This document shows, in pieces, positions 1 to 7,291 of a stretch of 10,604 nt of DNA (within the stretch, counting starts at the first letter, position 1; every line of letters begins with the position of its first letter). The DNA comes from Alphaproteobacteria bacterium (GTDB lineage: Bacteria; Pseudomonadota; Alphaproteobacteria; BNTO01). The stretch is taken from NCBI GenBank assembly GCA_025996655.1, contig BNTO01000014.1:1-10604 (forward strand), written 5' to 3'. A model generated the notes under the pieces. It saw nothing but the letters and a program-made list of their open reading frames with translations. It did not search any database and was not told the DNA's origin. The position numbers and the translations under genes were made by a program.

Positions 1-120
1 TTTTCGCGTAATGTTCCAATACCCTCTTTCTAAAATCTGTACTGTAAGCCAAATTAAAACCGTTAACAAAAATCACTAATAGGGTTTACATTTTTTTTGC
101 AAATTTTTCAAGCCGCTTAG

Positions 121-767
121 CTATATCCCTGTGCTCTGCGGCTTCTTTAATTCTTCTACGATATCTTTTAGTAGGGAATCTTCGTCTAAGGCGGTGTCTA
201 AAACCATCTCCATTTCTGTTGAGGAAACGCCGTATGAAAGGAAACCCGCTGTGAAACTGTAAAGGATATCGTCCCGATAGGCTATCGAGTCTTCGCCTGA
301 CTTTTTGTTCAGAGACAAAAACTCAAGAAGATGTTGAATTTCCGGATGTTTTTCTGCCGTTTCAAAAATAGGCATAACCGTACGAGCTTTTTGTTTCAGC
401 TTGCTGGCCTTGGAAAATTCGAGGTTACCTTCGAGTTCCTTTCTACTTCTGAGATTATAAACAGAGTAAAGCGAAACACGGGCTACGACCTGTTCGCTTT
501 CTTCTCGTAAGTTAAAAAGATCTATTTCATTTGCTAGAGTCTGAGGTTCGGAGGACGAAGAAGAACTTGCAGAAGACGAGGCCTCAGACTTAATAACGAT
601 ACAAAGGTTCCTCTAACTCCTAACTCCTCTTGTGTTTTGAGCCGGTTGGTATCGATAAGCTCACAGTTAAGAGCGTTTCCCCTCTTGTACTTTCCCCAAA
701 TCTTTCGAGGCTCCTTTCCGAGTGTTACAACGACATGCTTGGATTTTCTTTCTAAAAGTTGCGCCAT
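121..767 (-). pseudogene. Frameshifted gene, unknown function (~215 aa when joined)
   Basis: Two overlapping minus-strand reading frames make sense only as one protein. The first starts at ATG 767, behind an AGGGAA-type ribosome site, with a basic N-terminus (MAQLLERKSKHVVVTLGKEP) and reads sensibly to about 615. From 612 the -1 frame is open without interruption down to the TAG at 121-123. It gives a Ser-rich stretch (about ten serines), then a charged helical region (ANEIDLFNLREESEQVVARV) and an acidic C-terminus ending in KKPQSTGI. That second frame has no ATG, GTG or TTG before the Met at 375, and the Met has no ribosome site, so it is not an independent gene of natural length. A tandem 7-bp duplication (GGAGTTA twice, 614-627) lies beside the frame change. 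No family is recognised and no signal peptide is visible. It is probably a pseudogene, but a sequencing indel would equally explain the break. Confidence 0.5.
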
Positions 768-809
768 TGAACTTTCCCTTTTAGCTTTCTGATAGTTTCC
801 ACTTTCGAA

Positions 810-1118
810 CTATTCCTCGCTCCAGCGGCTTAAGAAAAGGAAATAGACGAGAGGATCTTTCTTTTGTCTAATCCAAGCTTCAACGGCTTTCTCACAAGCC
901 TTATCGGTTTCATATTTTTCGCTTAAAAAGACCCCCTGCATTAAGCCGTGGGGAATCTCTAAGCTCCCTTTATAATCTCAATTATTCTCTGCTTGTCTGC
1001 AGAAGTTGCCATACAAATAGCCTTTTCGCTTTTTTCAGGTTGTTGGGAACAAAATCCCACTTCGGTTGGGAAACAGATTCCCAGAAAAAGAAAGAAAAAG
1101 AGGTCTATTGTTAATCAT
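810..1118 (-). pseudogene. Eroded small exported protein, two frameshifts (~100 aa)
   Basis: A GGAGGAG site lies 15 bases before ATG 1118, which opens with MINNRPLF. After a T5 tract the frame must shift to give a hydrophobic stretch (LFFFLFLGICFPTEVGFC) followed by SQQPEKSEKAICMATSADKQ, typical of a signal or lipoprotein leader and a short charged domain. A second shift in the AAAGGG run near 965 is needed to continue as LEIPHGLMQGVFLSEKYETD and on to FLSRWSEE and the TAG at 810-812. The three pieces fit into about 100 codons in a natural order. There is no clean lipobox, so exported is likely but lipoprotein is a guess. No family is recognised. Its stop lies 43 bases before the start of the 121-767 gene on the same strand, so the two may once have been co-transcribed. 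Confidence 0.4.
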
Positions 1119-1243
1119 CTTTGAGCGCTTATGCTCCTCCACACTTTCCTGTATAACATATCTTGGTTGGTCCTATCAAAACATTTTCTACGCCCATGTT
1201 TTTAAATCCCTGTATAGGCCGCTTCTGAATTTCTGCTGCCATC

Positions 1244-1273
1244 TTGACGAAACAGCCTCCTGCCCGCTACACT
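1244..1273 (+). promoter_or_regulatory. Sigma-70 promoter of tRNA-Met / efp unit
   Basis: TTGACG (1244-1249) and TACACT (1268-1273) are separated by 18 bases. The first matches the -35 consensus at five of six positions and the second matches the -10 at four of six. Transcription would begin near 1280, leaving a leader of about 27 bases before the tRNA. It is the best promoter-like match seen upstream of the tRNA. The rest of 1119-1306 shows nothing else recognisable. Confidence 0.6.
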
Positions 1274-1306
1274 CAAAGGTGTTTTTTCTCTGTTTTTTAG
1301 ATTTTT

Positions 1307-1380
1307 GGCGGAGTAGCTCAGTTGGTTAGAGCAGCGGAATCATAATCCGCGTGTCGGGGGTTCAAGTCCCTCCTCCGCTA
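1307..1380 (+). tRNA. tRNA-Met(CAU), elongator type
   Basis: A complete cloverleaf of 74 bases. The acceptor stem GGCGGAG pairs with CTCCGCT, with a G-U pair at 1-72, and the discriminator is A. The D arm is AGCTCAGTTGGTTAGAGC. The anticodon stem GCGGA/TCCGC holds loop ATCATAA, giving anticodon CAT. The T arm is GGGGG-TTCAAGT-CCCTC. CCA is not encoded (CTT follows), so it must be added after transcription. A CAU anticodon could also belong to the lysidine-modified tRNA-Ile2 or the initiator. The first acceptor pair is a G-U wobble rather than the C-A mismatch of initiator tRNA, and the overall sequence resembles alphaproteobacterial elongator tRNA-Met as I remember it. The efp start lies 20 bases downstream, so the tRNA is probably cut from a longer transcript. 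Confidence 0.92.
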
Positions 1381-1400
1381 CTTTTTGTTTTTAGGCGTTT

Positions 1401-1967
1401 ATGAAAATTGGAATTAATGAAATGCGTGTCGGCAATATTGTCGAATATCAAGACAAATTGTGGGTTGTTGTCAAAACGCTTCACGTCCAGCCCGGCAAGG
1501 GGGGCGCGTATACGCAGGCTGAATTGAAGGGCGTTTTGGATGGCACGAAGCTTAATGAGCGTTTTCGGTCGGCAGAAGAAATTGAGCGCGTTTTTTTGGA
1601 TGAAAAAGCGCATCAATATTTGTATGCCGAGGGGGACACTCTCGTTTTTATGGATGTTGACACCTTTGACCAAATCTATTTGGATCAGGATGTTTTGGGC
1701 GATTCGGTGCGTTTTTTGCAGGATGGCATGCTCGTCACGCTTTCTTTTTATGAGGGCATAGTGCTTAGCGCGGAGCTTCCTGCGACGGTTGTGGCCACGG
1801 TGGAGCAGGCGGATCCTGTCGTAAAAGGGCAAACGGCAAGTGCGTCTTACAAACCGGCCGTTTTGGATAATGGCTTGCGCATTTTGGTGCCTCAGCATAT
1901 TGATTCGGGTATGAAAATCGTGGTGAATACGTCGGACGGCAGCTATGTTGAGCGCGCAAAGGATTAG
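1401..1967 (+). CDS. efp: Translation elongation factor P
   Basis: The 188-residue product is full length for EF-P, which binds the ribosome between the P and E sites and rescues stalling at polyproline. The N-terminal KOW-like domain carries the conserved loop PGKGGAY with Lys33 at the tip, where many bacteria place a modification. The middle domain is OB-like. The C-terminal domain contains the family signature K-P-A-x4-G-x2-I-x-V-P-x2-I-x2-G (about residues 151-171). It starts at ATG 1401 behind a weak TAGGCG site, only 20 bases after the tRNA, so it is probably transcribed from the tRNA promoter. A lysine at the tip fits EpmA/EpmB-type lysylation, but no modification gene is visible here. 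A small stem (CCTTGCG/CGCAAGG, 1986-2005) with no T run lies between efp and suhB and should not fully stop transcription. Confidence 0.97.
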   Translation: MKIGINEMRVGNIVEYQDKLWVVVKTLHVQPGKGGAYTQAELKGVLDGTKLNERFRSAEEIERVFLDEKAHQYLYAEGDTLVFMDVDTFDQIYLDQDVLGDSVRFLQDGMLVTLSFYEGIVLSAELPATVVATVEQADPVVKGQTASASYKPAVLDNGLRILVPQHIDSGMKIVVNTSDGSYVERAKD

Positions 1968-2051
1968 GCTTCCCAACATTTTCGGCCTTGCGAAGAGGCG
2001 CAAGGGGCGCCATTTTGAAAACGAAAAGGAAAATAGGACGAAAGGATACTT

Positions 2052-2861
2052 ATGTTAGGGCTTCCCGGACGTTCTTCTTCGGTGATGAATGTCATGATTT
2101 TGGCCGTCCAGAAGGCTGCGCGGGGGCTTGTGCGCGATTTTTGCGAATTGGAAAAGCTTCAAGTTTCTCGAAAAGATTTTGGGAATTTTGTTACAACGGC
2201 GGATCGTCGTTCGGAAGATATTTTGTTGGAGGAGCTCTCGCACGCGCGGCCGGAGTACGATTTTCTGTCCGAAGAGCGCGGCGAGGTTCCCGCAAAAAAT
2301 CCACGCTCGCGTTTTGAGCAAAATGGTGGATATCGTTGGATTGTGGACCCTCTTGATGGAACAACCAATTTTTGGCATGGCGTGCCACATTTTGCCGTTT
2401 CCATTGCGCTTGAGCATCACCAGGACATTGTAGCGGGCGTTGTGTTTAACCCTATTACCGATGAGCTTTTTTGGGGCGAAAAGGGATGTGGCGCTTTCTT
2501 GAACAATCAGCGCATTCGCGTTTCGGGTCGCAAAAGTTTGGAGGCAGCGGTTATTAGTACCGGCTCTGTTTTTGGCGAGCGCTACGCGAAAAGCGCGCCC
2601 CATAAACTTCAGTCTCTTATTGGGAAAGTGGGCGCTTTTCGGCATTTTGGGGCGTGTACGCTTGATTTGGCTTTTGTGGCGGCGGGGCGGTTTGACGCCT
2701 TTTTTGAAACGCAGCTGCCGCTTTGGGATAAGGCTGCTGGAGCACTGCTGATTCGCGAGGCCGGAGGGTATACGGCTGTTTTGGACGATCTGCCGGAGAG
2801 TCTTTTAGGGAGCAATGAGGCGCTTCATGATGCGTTGCGACGTGTTCTGAATGGGACTTAA
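2052..2861 (+). CDS. suhB: Inositol-1-monophosphatase family protein (SuhB-like)
   Basis: The 269-residue protein belongs to the Mg2+/Li+-sensitive inositol monophosphatase family, which hydrolyses myo-inositol 1-phosphate and in bacteria may act on related sugar phosphates or in RNA metabolism. The metal-binding acidic residues are present: SEE around 73-75, then WIVDPLDGTTNF at 96-107 with Asp99 and Asp102, and LWDKAAGALLIREAGG at 224-239 with Trp225-Asp226. The N-terminal part aligns with the longer alphaproteobacterial form, supporting ATG 2052 over the internal Met12. An AAAGGA ribosome site lies about 7 bases upstream. It follows efp by 84 bases on the same strand, an arrangement I recall from other alphaproteobacteria, and is probably co-transcribed with it. 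The exact physiological substrate cannot be read from sequence. Confidence 0.95.
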   Translation: MLGLPGRSSSVMNVMILAVQKAARGLVRDFCELEKLQVSRKDFGNFVTTADRRSEDILLEELSHARPEYDFLSEERGEVPAKNPRSRFEQNGGYRWIVDPLDGTTNFWHGVPHFAVSIALEHHQDIVAGVVFNPITDELFWGEKGCGAFLNNQRIRVSGRKSLEAAVISTGSVFGERYAKSAPHKLQSLIGKVGAFRHFGACTLDLAFVAAGRFDAFFETQLPLWDKAAGALLIREAGGYTAVLDDLPESLLGSNEALHDALRRVLNGT

Positions 2862-2892
2862 TTTTCCGCCTTTTTTCAAAGAGGAGATGTCC

Positions 2893-2914
2893 TCCTCTCA
2901 CAAGAGGAAATTTT
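2893..2914 (+). terminator. Weak terminator-like hairpin after suhB
   Basis: Six-pair stem TCCTCT/AGAGGA with CACA loop, followed after AA by TTTT. It lies 32 bases after the suhB stop, inside the left arm of the inverted repeat. The stem and T run are short, so termination would be partial. The whole 70-bp snapback could also act as a stronger block. Confidence 0.35.
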
Positions 2915-3099
2915 CCCCCAACAGGCGGTGCAACAAAGAGATTGCCGCCCACCCAACTAAAATAGCACAAAATAGTTAAGAGATAGTGAAAAAAGGTCAT
3001 TCGGAATACTTATATTTTGTTTACAATTGTTTAACATTTTTCTGCTACCCTGTGAGGGTGGGTGGGGAGCAACCTCTTTGTTTCACCACCTGTTGGGGG

Positions 3100-3121
3100 A
3101 AAATTTCCTCTTGTGAGAGGA
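3100..3121 (-). terminator. Mirror terminator-like hairpin after ankyrin gene
   Basis: This is the inverted copy of the hairpin at 2893-2914, read on the minus strand 51 bases after the ankyrin gene stop. Stem TCCTCT/AGAGGA, CACA loop, then AATTTT. Because the arms are inverted, each convergent gene meets the same signal. Confidence 0.35.
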
Positions 3122-3171
3122 GGACGTCGAGCGAAAGACAGAATTTTTCTCAATAGGAACGTCCTTTTGTT

Positions 3172-4683
3172 TTAAGAGCTTAAGCGCCGTTGTTCTACAA
3201 GATAGGTTTCTATTTTGCGCCCTTCCTCCTTCAATGCCTCCGTCTCCGCCCACTCTATGCGTTTGCCGATAATGTCCAAAGGCGTTTCTCCCACGCCATT
3301 TATAATATTAACTCTTGCACCGGCTTCCACCAAGAGTTTTACAACTTCAAAATAGTGAGGGATCTCATTGGGTTTTGGATGAGGGGGATGCCTGGATCCA
3401 TGCATACCGCATTCGCACGCCTCTGTCATCGCTATCCCACCCAACACATGCACATCAGCCTTGTATTTTAAAAGCAATCTTACTTTTTCGGCGTCCCCCC
3501 TTCCAGCCGCATTGGTGAGAGCAGGTTGGCTGCCCCAGCCCATGTTAGGTTCTTCATTGATGTAAGCCGTGGCACCGTGCTTGAGCAAGTACTCTGCAAC
3601 GGCAACATCCGTCGTTAGAAAGAGGGGCTTGGCATTCTTGATTTTTGCGCCATGTTCTATAAGACATTGGACGTAAGGGAGGTCGTCATTGTCGGCAGCT
3701 AACTCAAGCAATGTCAAGTTGTTTCCGTCTTTTTTGGGATCGTTGTACTCGCGATTCATATCGAATTTCTTGTCTTTTACTTTTTCCTCCAATTCCTTAA
3801 GCGTGTAGGGATATTTGGGGATCTTTTTCTGCTCTTCCTTCAAAAAATCGACGATGGGCTGATTCTTCGCCTGTTCCGCATAAAAAAGCGGAGTTTCGCC
3901 ATACCAACCCTCTAAATTGATAGATGCGCCATGCTTGACCAAACATTTAACGACCTCAAGATGTTGCGGATGGCGTGCTCGGCCCCACCCATCAAAATTC
4001 TCCGCGCAACCTTGACAAGCCCAATGAAGCGGGGCCCCACAATCGGCAGAACCAATGCGTTGGTTGACATTAGCATGATATTTTAGGAGCAATTCAACCA
4101 TCTTCAAATCCCCTCGGCTGGCAAAAATATGCAAAGGGGTATAGCATTTCGATCCTATTCCCCAATTTACATCGGCACCGTTTTTAAGTAAGTACTCAGC
4201 GATAGTAACGTCCGTTGTTGAATGTAACGGGTGGCTAAACTTTGCTTCGCTATAACCAGGATCCAGATTAGCTCCATGTTCCGTGCAAAATTTCACATAG
4301 TCGAGGTCATTTTTTGCTGCGGCGAGACAAGCTAATGTACTATATTCTAAGTCATAATGTTGTTCATTAATATCAAAATTGGGGCCCTTAACTTTTTCTT
4401 GCAGTTCTTCAAGCGTGTAGGGATAATCTGGCAGGACGTTAGGTTCTGATTTTTCTTGAAGAACTTGAGAATTTTCGGGACTCGCGTCCGAGCTTTCTTG
4501 CGGATTCGAAGGAGCTCTCACAAGAAACCCTCGTTTCTCAAGTTCTTCAAACGTGGGAAGTGATTCCGAGGATGCGGACACATTCTCAGTTCTTTGTTGG
4601 CAGGCGCTCAAAAAAAGAAAACTCAGCAAGCAAAGATGTTTTTTCATGGGATTTTTTAAATAAGGGACTTTCATATCGTGCAT
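3172..4683 (-). CDS. Ankyrin-repeat lipoprotein with tandem internal duplication
   Basis: From ATG 4683 the protein has 503 residues. An UAGGAGG site lies 13 bases upstream. ATG 4707 overlaps that site and is unlikely, while ATG 4647 would give a shorter leader but has no ribosome site. A basic n-region (MKKHLC) and hydrophobic core end in the lipobox LSAC with Cys28, so it should be a signal-peptidase-II lipoprotein. A Ser/Glu-rich linker follows to about 85. The rest consists of two copies of a unit beginning YPYTLEELQEKVK (about 87) and YPYTLKELEEKVK (about 291). Each copy contains several ankyrin-type helices such as TPLHIFASRGDLKMVELLLK, GETPLFYAEQ and QPALTNAAGRGDAEKVRLLL. Ankyrin repeats bind other proteins, and in intracellular bacteria such proteins are often effectors, but the lipobox points to envelope anchoring. 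It lies 62 bases after the porin on the same strand with no terminator between, so co-transcription is likely. The partner is unknown. Confidence 0.88.
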   Translation of the reverse strand: MHDMKVPYLKNPMKKHLCLLSFLFLSACQQRTENVSASSESLPTFEELEKRGFLVRAPSNPQESSDASPENSQVLQEKSEPNVLPDYPYTLEELQEKVKGPNFDINEQHYDLEYSTLACLAAAKNDLDYVKFCTEHGANLDPGYSEAKFSHPLHSTTDVTIAEYLLKNGADVNWGIGSKCYTPLHIFASRGDLKMVELLLKYHANVNQRIGSADCGAPLHWACQGCAENFDGWGRARHPQHLEVVKCLVKHGASINLEGWYGETPLFYAEQAKNQPIVDFLKEEQKKIPKYPYTLKELEEKVKDKKFDMNREYNDPKKDGNNLTLLELAADNDDLPYVQCLIEHGAKIKNAKPLFLTTDVAVAEYLLKHGATAYINEEPNMGWGSQPALTNAAGRGDAEKVRLLLKYKADVHVLGGIAMTEACECGMHGSRHPPHPKPNEIPHYFEVVKLLVEAGARVNIINGVGETPLDIIGKRIEWAETEALKEEGRKIETYLVEQRRLSS

Positions 4684-4745
4684 TGTGCGAAATTTGCCTC
4701 CTAACATTCAAACTTTTTTCCCATCGTTTAAGCCTCTCAGCCCCA

Positions 4746-7172
4746 CTAAAAACTCACTTTAGACCCTACAAAAATGGCGGTTCCTTTGTTTTTTTCAGGT
4801 TTTTTGTAAAGCCCTGCCACGCTTTTGTCTGTTTGTGTGTTGACATGCGTCACTTCAACAAAAGCTTGAACCCCATTAAAAAGTTGGCAGTCTACGGTAA
4901 AGGTGCGAAATGTTCCGGAAGCGTAACTGTAATTGGTGACGCGGCGGCTTGTTTTGTGCTGGGCAATAGCCAGATCAATACACCCCAAGGTATATTTCCC
5001 GCCAATATTCCACGCTTTTCCGCTATTGCCAAGATGCAGTCCGTAGCGCGTTAATTTTTCCGCATCGTCGAGATCTTTGGGGAGGTTTATTTCTCCGTTG
5101 TTAATAAAGCCCGCAGCGATTTGAAATTTTTTGTAAGTAATCGACCCCGACGCTTGGTAAGACGTATCCTTTTTTAATGCTATAGGCGTCGTAAGGGTGT
5201 AGGAGACACTCGCGTCGCCTGATTCGGATTCCGATGCTTTTTTTAATTCCTTGGTCATCGTTGTTTTTTCGCGAACAGCAACAAGGGACGCATCAAAAAT
5301 AAGATCTTGGACCTCTTGCTGAAAATTAATCCCTACGGCAACGTTCATGCGCTTTTCCATGTCGGCGTTATGAAAGACAGAGTCGTCATTTGTATTGACG
5401 TCGGCATAAGATTTCCCCGAAGGCGTATCCCACCCCACATGATGCGGATTGGGGCAGAAGCTAACCCCGACGCGAAAACCCGCAAAACGCGGCGTGTAAG
5501 CCGAGATTTTTGTGGCTTTTTTGGTATAGCCTGCGAGGTGGTGCGTGTGCGGCGAGCCCGCGGCGGGCGTAAATAAATCAAAAATGGACCCGTCAACGCC
5601 GCTCGTTCCGCCTAATAAACTGGTTGCATCATTAATAAACGTCGCTTCGACTCCTTTCAAATTTCCCATTTGAAACGTGCCATAGCGCCCCGAAACTTCT
5701 ACATAAGCCTCGTCAGCGCTTATGTCGCCTGGGACAACTCTTAAATTCATAGCGGCTTTATAGTGAAAATCGCCCTTGAACGCCCCTGCCACTTCCAAAG
5801 CCAAATTGGCCCAGCCAAAACTAATGTGCGGTTCGCCTTTGCTGCCTGCTGAAGTGTCCTCTTGCATGGCCGTGCTGATGAAAGTGCACAAATCGCCTGA
5901 AAATTTAACTTTAGGTTCTTCGGTTGTTGTAATCACGGCGATGGGGATAGCGGCGTAGGTTTCTTTGTCGACATGCAAATCGGTTTCTGTAACTTTGTCT
6001 TCGGTCTGGGGCTTTTCTTGAAGAAGGAGAGGGCTAAATTCTTCCTTGGGAAGAGTCTCGGCTTTGTTTGCGGTGTCTTTTTCGGAGGGTGCCTCTGCTT
6101 CAGAAGGCGCTTTTTCTTCGGATTTTGGGGGGACCGCCTGAGGAGGCGTTTCCATTTTTATTTCTAAAACTTTCGGCATTTTTTCTTCGGACTTTTGGGC
6201 GGATTCTTGAGGCGGCGCATCCACCTTTTTTGGTTCAAGCGTCTCTTCCTTTTTTGTCTCTTTCACTGGGACAGGAATAAATTTTTGAGAAAAATCTTTT
6301 TGTTGTTGCTTAAGGGCTTGGACAGGGGCGGGTTGCGCCACAAGAGAGAAATTGGGGGCTTGAGGCGGACTCTTTTTTGAAGCCGGATCCTTTTTTGTAG
6401 GTTGTGTGCCCACATTGAGACTACGCAATCCCAAAAGGGGCGAGTTTGTTGGAATAATAATCCCCCCAGAAACAGGCGCCTTCTTCAAAAAATTTAAAGG
6501 CGCGGGCTCTGTGGGTTGGGGGGCGACCGTATCGAGCTTTTGTGGCGCAGGAGGCAGTGCGGGATTGTGCACGGCAATCTTTGTTGCCGCGTTGGGCTTG
6601 TTAAGCTTAGGAAGGGCACTTTTTTGAAGGGGCGGCGGGATGGGGCGGCCAAGATTTCCCTCTCTCACAACAGGAATAGCAACGGCTTCTTTTGTTGAAA
6701 AAAAAGGGGCAGACGGCGCTAAAGCCTCTTGATTAAATTCGTTTTTTTCTTGTGTGTTGGGACTTGAACTCTTTTTTAAAGGCTGCTTTCCTTGTCTCTT
6801 GCCGGCGGCCAAAGATTTTCGTATCTGAAGAATTTTTTCCTCAGAAAAGGCATTGTGCCGAGTTTTTGGGACCGGAACAGGAGCCGTAATAGCCACCGAT
6901 TCTTGGGGCGCAAAAAGAGGGGAAGGCGGCGACGTTTGAGCTTTGGCGTCTTGATTAAACTCTTTTTTTGGGGAAGACAAAGATTGTTTCTGGCGAATCT
7001 CTTGATCCACAGCATTCCATTTTTTTAAAGCTAAATCCAGTTCGCTTGTGTCCTCCGCGATGATTTCTCCCGTTATGCCTAAAAAAAATAAAAAAAAGGC
7101 CGGCCCCCCTTTCTTTAAAAATTTAGGCCAAAAATGAAATTGAATATCCTGATGGATACGCTTAAAATCCAA
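4746..7172 (-). CDS. Porin with long Pro/Lys/Glu-rich N-terminal extension
   Basis: An 808-residue outer-membrane protein. A hydrophobic signal (residues 24-39, AFFLFFLGITGEIIA, probable cleavage before EDTS) is followed by a low-complexity segment to about 420, rich in Pro, Lys, Glu, Gln and Ala. Residues 420-808 resemble the Gram-negative porin family: FKGDFHYKAAMNLRV, then ADEAYVEVSGRYGTFQMGNL around 486-505, a GTSGVDG loop, alternating strand patterns, and a final strand ending VGSKVSF with the C-terminal Phe used for BAM recognition. The linker contains a repeated motif (EFNQDAKAQTSP... at 71 and EFNQEALAPSAP... at 145) and repeated PPK/QKSEEK units. The barrel would allow diffusion of small solutes, and the linker may span the periplasm. 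The only in-frame start before the signal is TTG 7172, with a stop three codons upstream and no close ribosome site, so the start is uncertain or damaged. The gene is divergent from mraY. The 7173-7291 gap shows no convincing promoter. Confidence 0.85.
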   Translation of the reverse strand: MDFKRIHQDIQFHFWPKFLKKGGPAFFLFFLGITGEIIAEDTSELDLALKKWNAVDQEIRQKQSLSSPKKEFNQDAKAQTSPPSPLFAPQESVAITAPVPVPKTRHNAFSEEKILQIRKSLAAGKRQGKQPLKKSSSPNTQEKNEFNQEALAPSAPFFSTKEAVAIPVVREGNLGRPIPPPLQKSALPKLNKPNAATKIAVHNPALPPAPQKLDTVAPQPTEPAPLNFLKKAPVSGGIIIPTNSPLLGLRSLNVGTQPTKKDPASKKSPPQAPNFSLVAQPAPVQALKQQQKDFSQKFIPVPVKETKKEETLEPKKVDAPPQESAQKSEEKMPKVLEIKMETPPQAVPPKSEEKAPSEAEAPSEKDTANKAETLPKEEFSPLLLQEKPQTEDKVTETDLHVDKETYAAIPIAVITTTEEPKVKFSGDLCTFISTAMQEDTSAGSKGEPHISFGWANLALEVAGAFKGDFHYKAAMNLRVVPGDISADEAYVEVSGRYGTFQMGNLKGVEATFINDATSLLGGTSGVDGSIFDLFTPAAGSPHTHHLAGYTKKATKISAYTPRFAGFRVGVSFCPNPHHVGWDTPSGKSYADVNTNDDSVFHNADMEKRMNVAVGINFQQEVQDLIFDASLVAVREKTTMTKELKKASESESGDASVSYTLTTPIALKKDTSYQASGSITYKKFQIAAGFINNGEINLPKDLDDAEKLTRYGLHLGNSGKAWNIGGKYTLGCIDLAIAQHKTSRRVTNYSYASGTFRTFTVDCQLFNGVQAFVEVTHVNTQTDKSVAGLYKKPEKNKGTAIFVGSKVSF

Positions 7173-7291
7173 AGTGTCTGTTTAAGAACTTCTTCCCCCC
7201 AAAATCAAGAATTGCGTAATTGAAGCAAGAAAACAAGATGGAACGCTTTATTTTAGGAAAGACAGGGGAAGGGGTGATTTTGTTGTGATGT

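Larger units (their letters stand above)
2886..3128. repeat. Long inverted-repeat element (70-bp arms, 103-bp core), MITE-like
   Basis: Bases 2886-2955 and 3059-3128 are inverted copies of each other over 70 positions with six mismatches and no gaps by eye. The arms begin GATGTCCTCC and GACGTCCTCC. They share TCACAAGAGGAAATTTTCCC and end in CCCACCCA. The A/T-rich core, 2956-3058, encodes nothing recognisable. Each arm contains a smaller stem (TCCTCT-CACA-AGAGGA). Long near-perfect terminal inverted repeats around a short non-coding core are typical of miniature inverted-repeat elements. No clear target duplication is seen (flanks GAGGA and GAGCG share only GAG), and no second copy was noticed in this window. 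With 310 bases between the convergent suhB and ankyrin stops, it occupies most of this gap. Confidence 0.75.

Noticed and set aside
110..144. AAGCCGC/GCGGCTT stem at the end of the 121-767 gene as a terminator
   Set aside because: The loop is 21 bases long and no T run follows on the minus strand, so it is not a convincing terminator.
534..615. Programmed -1 ribosomal frameshifting to join the two frames of 121-767
   Set aside because: No X-XXY-YYZ slippery heptamer in the right phase and no following strong stem were seen in the overlap, so decay or sequence error is simpler.
1066..1329. Plus-strand frame of 87 codons before the tRNA
   Set aside because: It runs into the tRNA gene and over the tRNA promoter, and the opposite strand holds a more natural eroded gene.
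1362..2003. 213-codon open frame antisense to efp
   Set aside because: It lies wholly opposite a well-supported EF-P gene and the tRNA 3' end. The product is Arg/His/Asn-rich with no natural leader or family, as expected of a shadow frame.
2055..2645. 196-codon antisense frame opposite suhB
   Set aside because: Composition mirrors the GC-skewed codons of suhB, it has no ribosome site, and the sense frame carries every catalytic motif.
2617..3000. 127-codon minus-strand frame across the left inverted arm
   Set aside because: It overlaps the suhB 3' end and runs through one repeat arm. It has no convincing start and reads as low-quality sequence.
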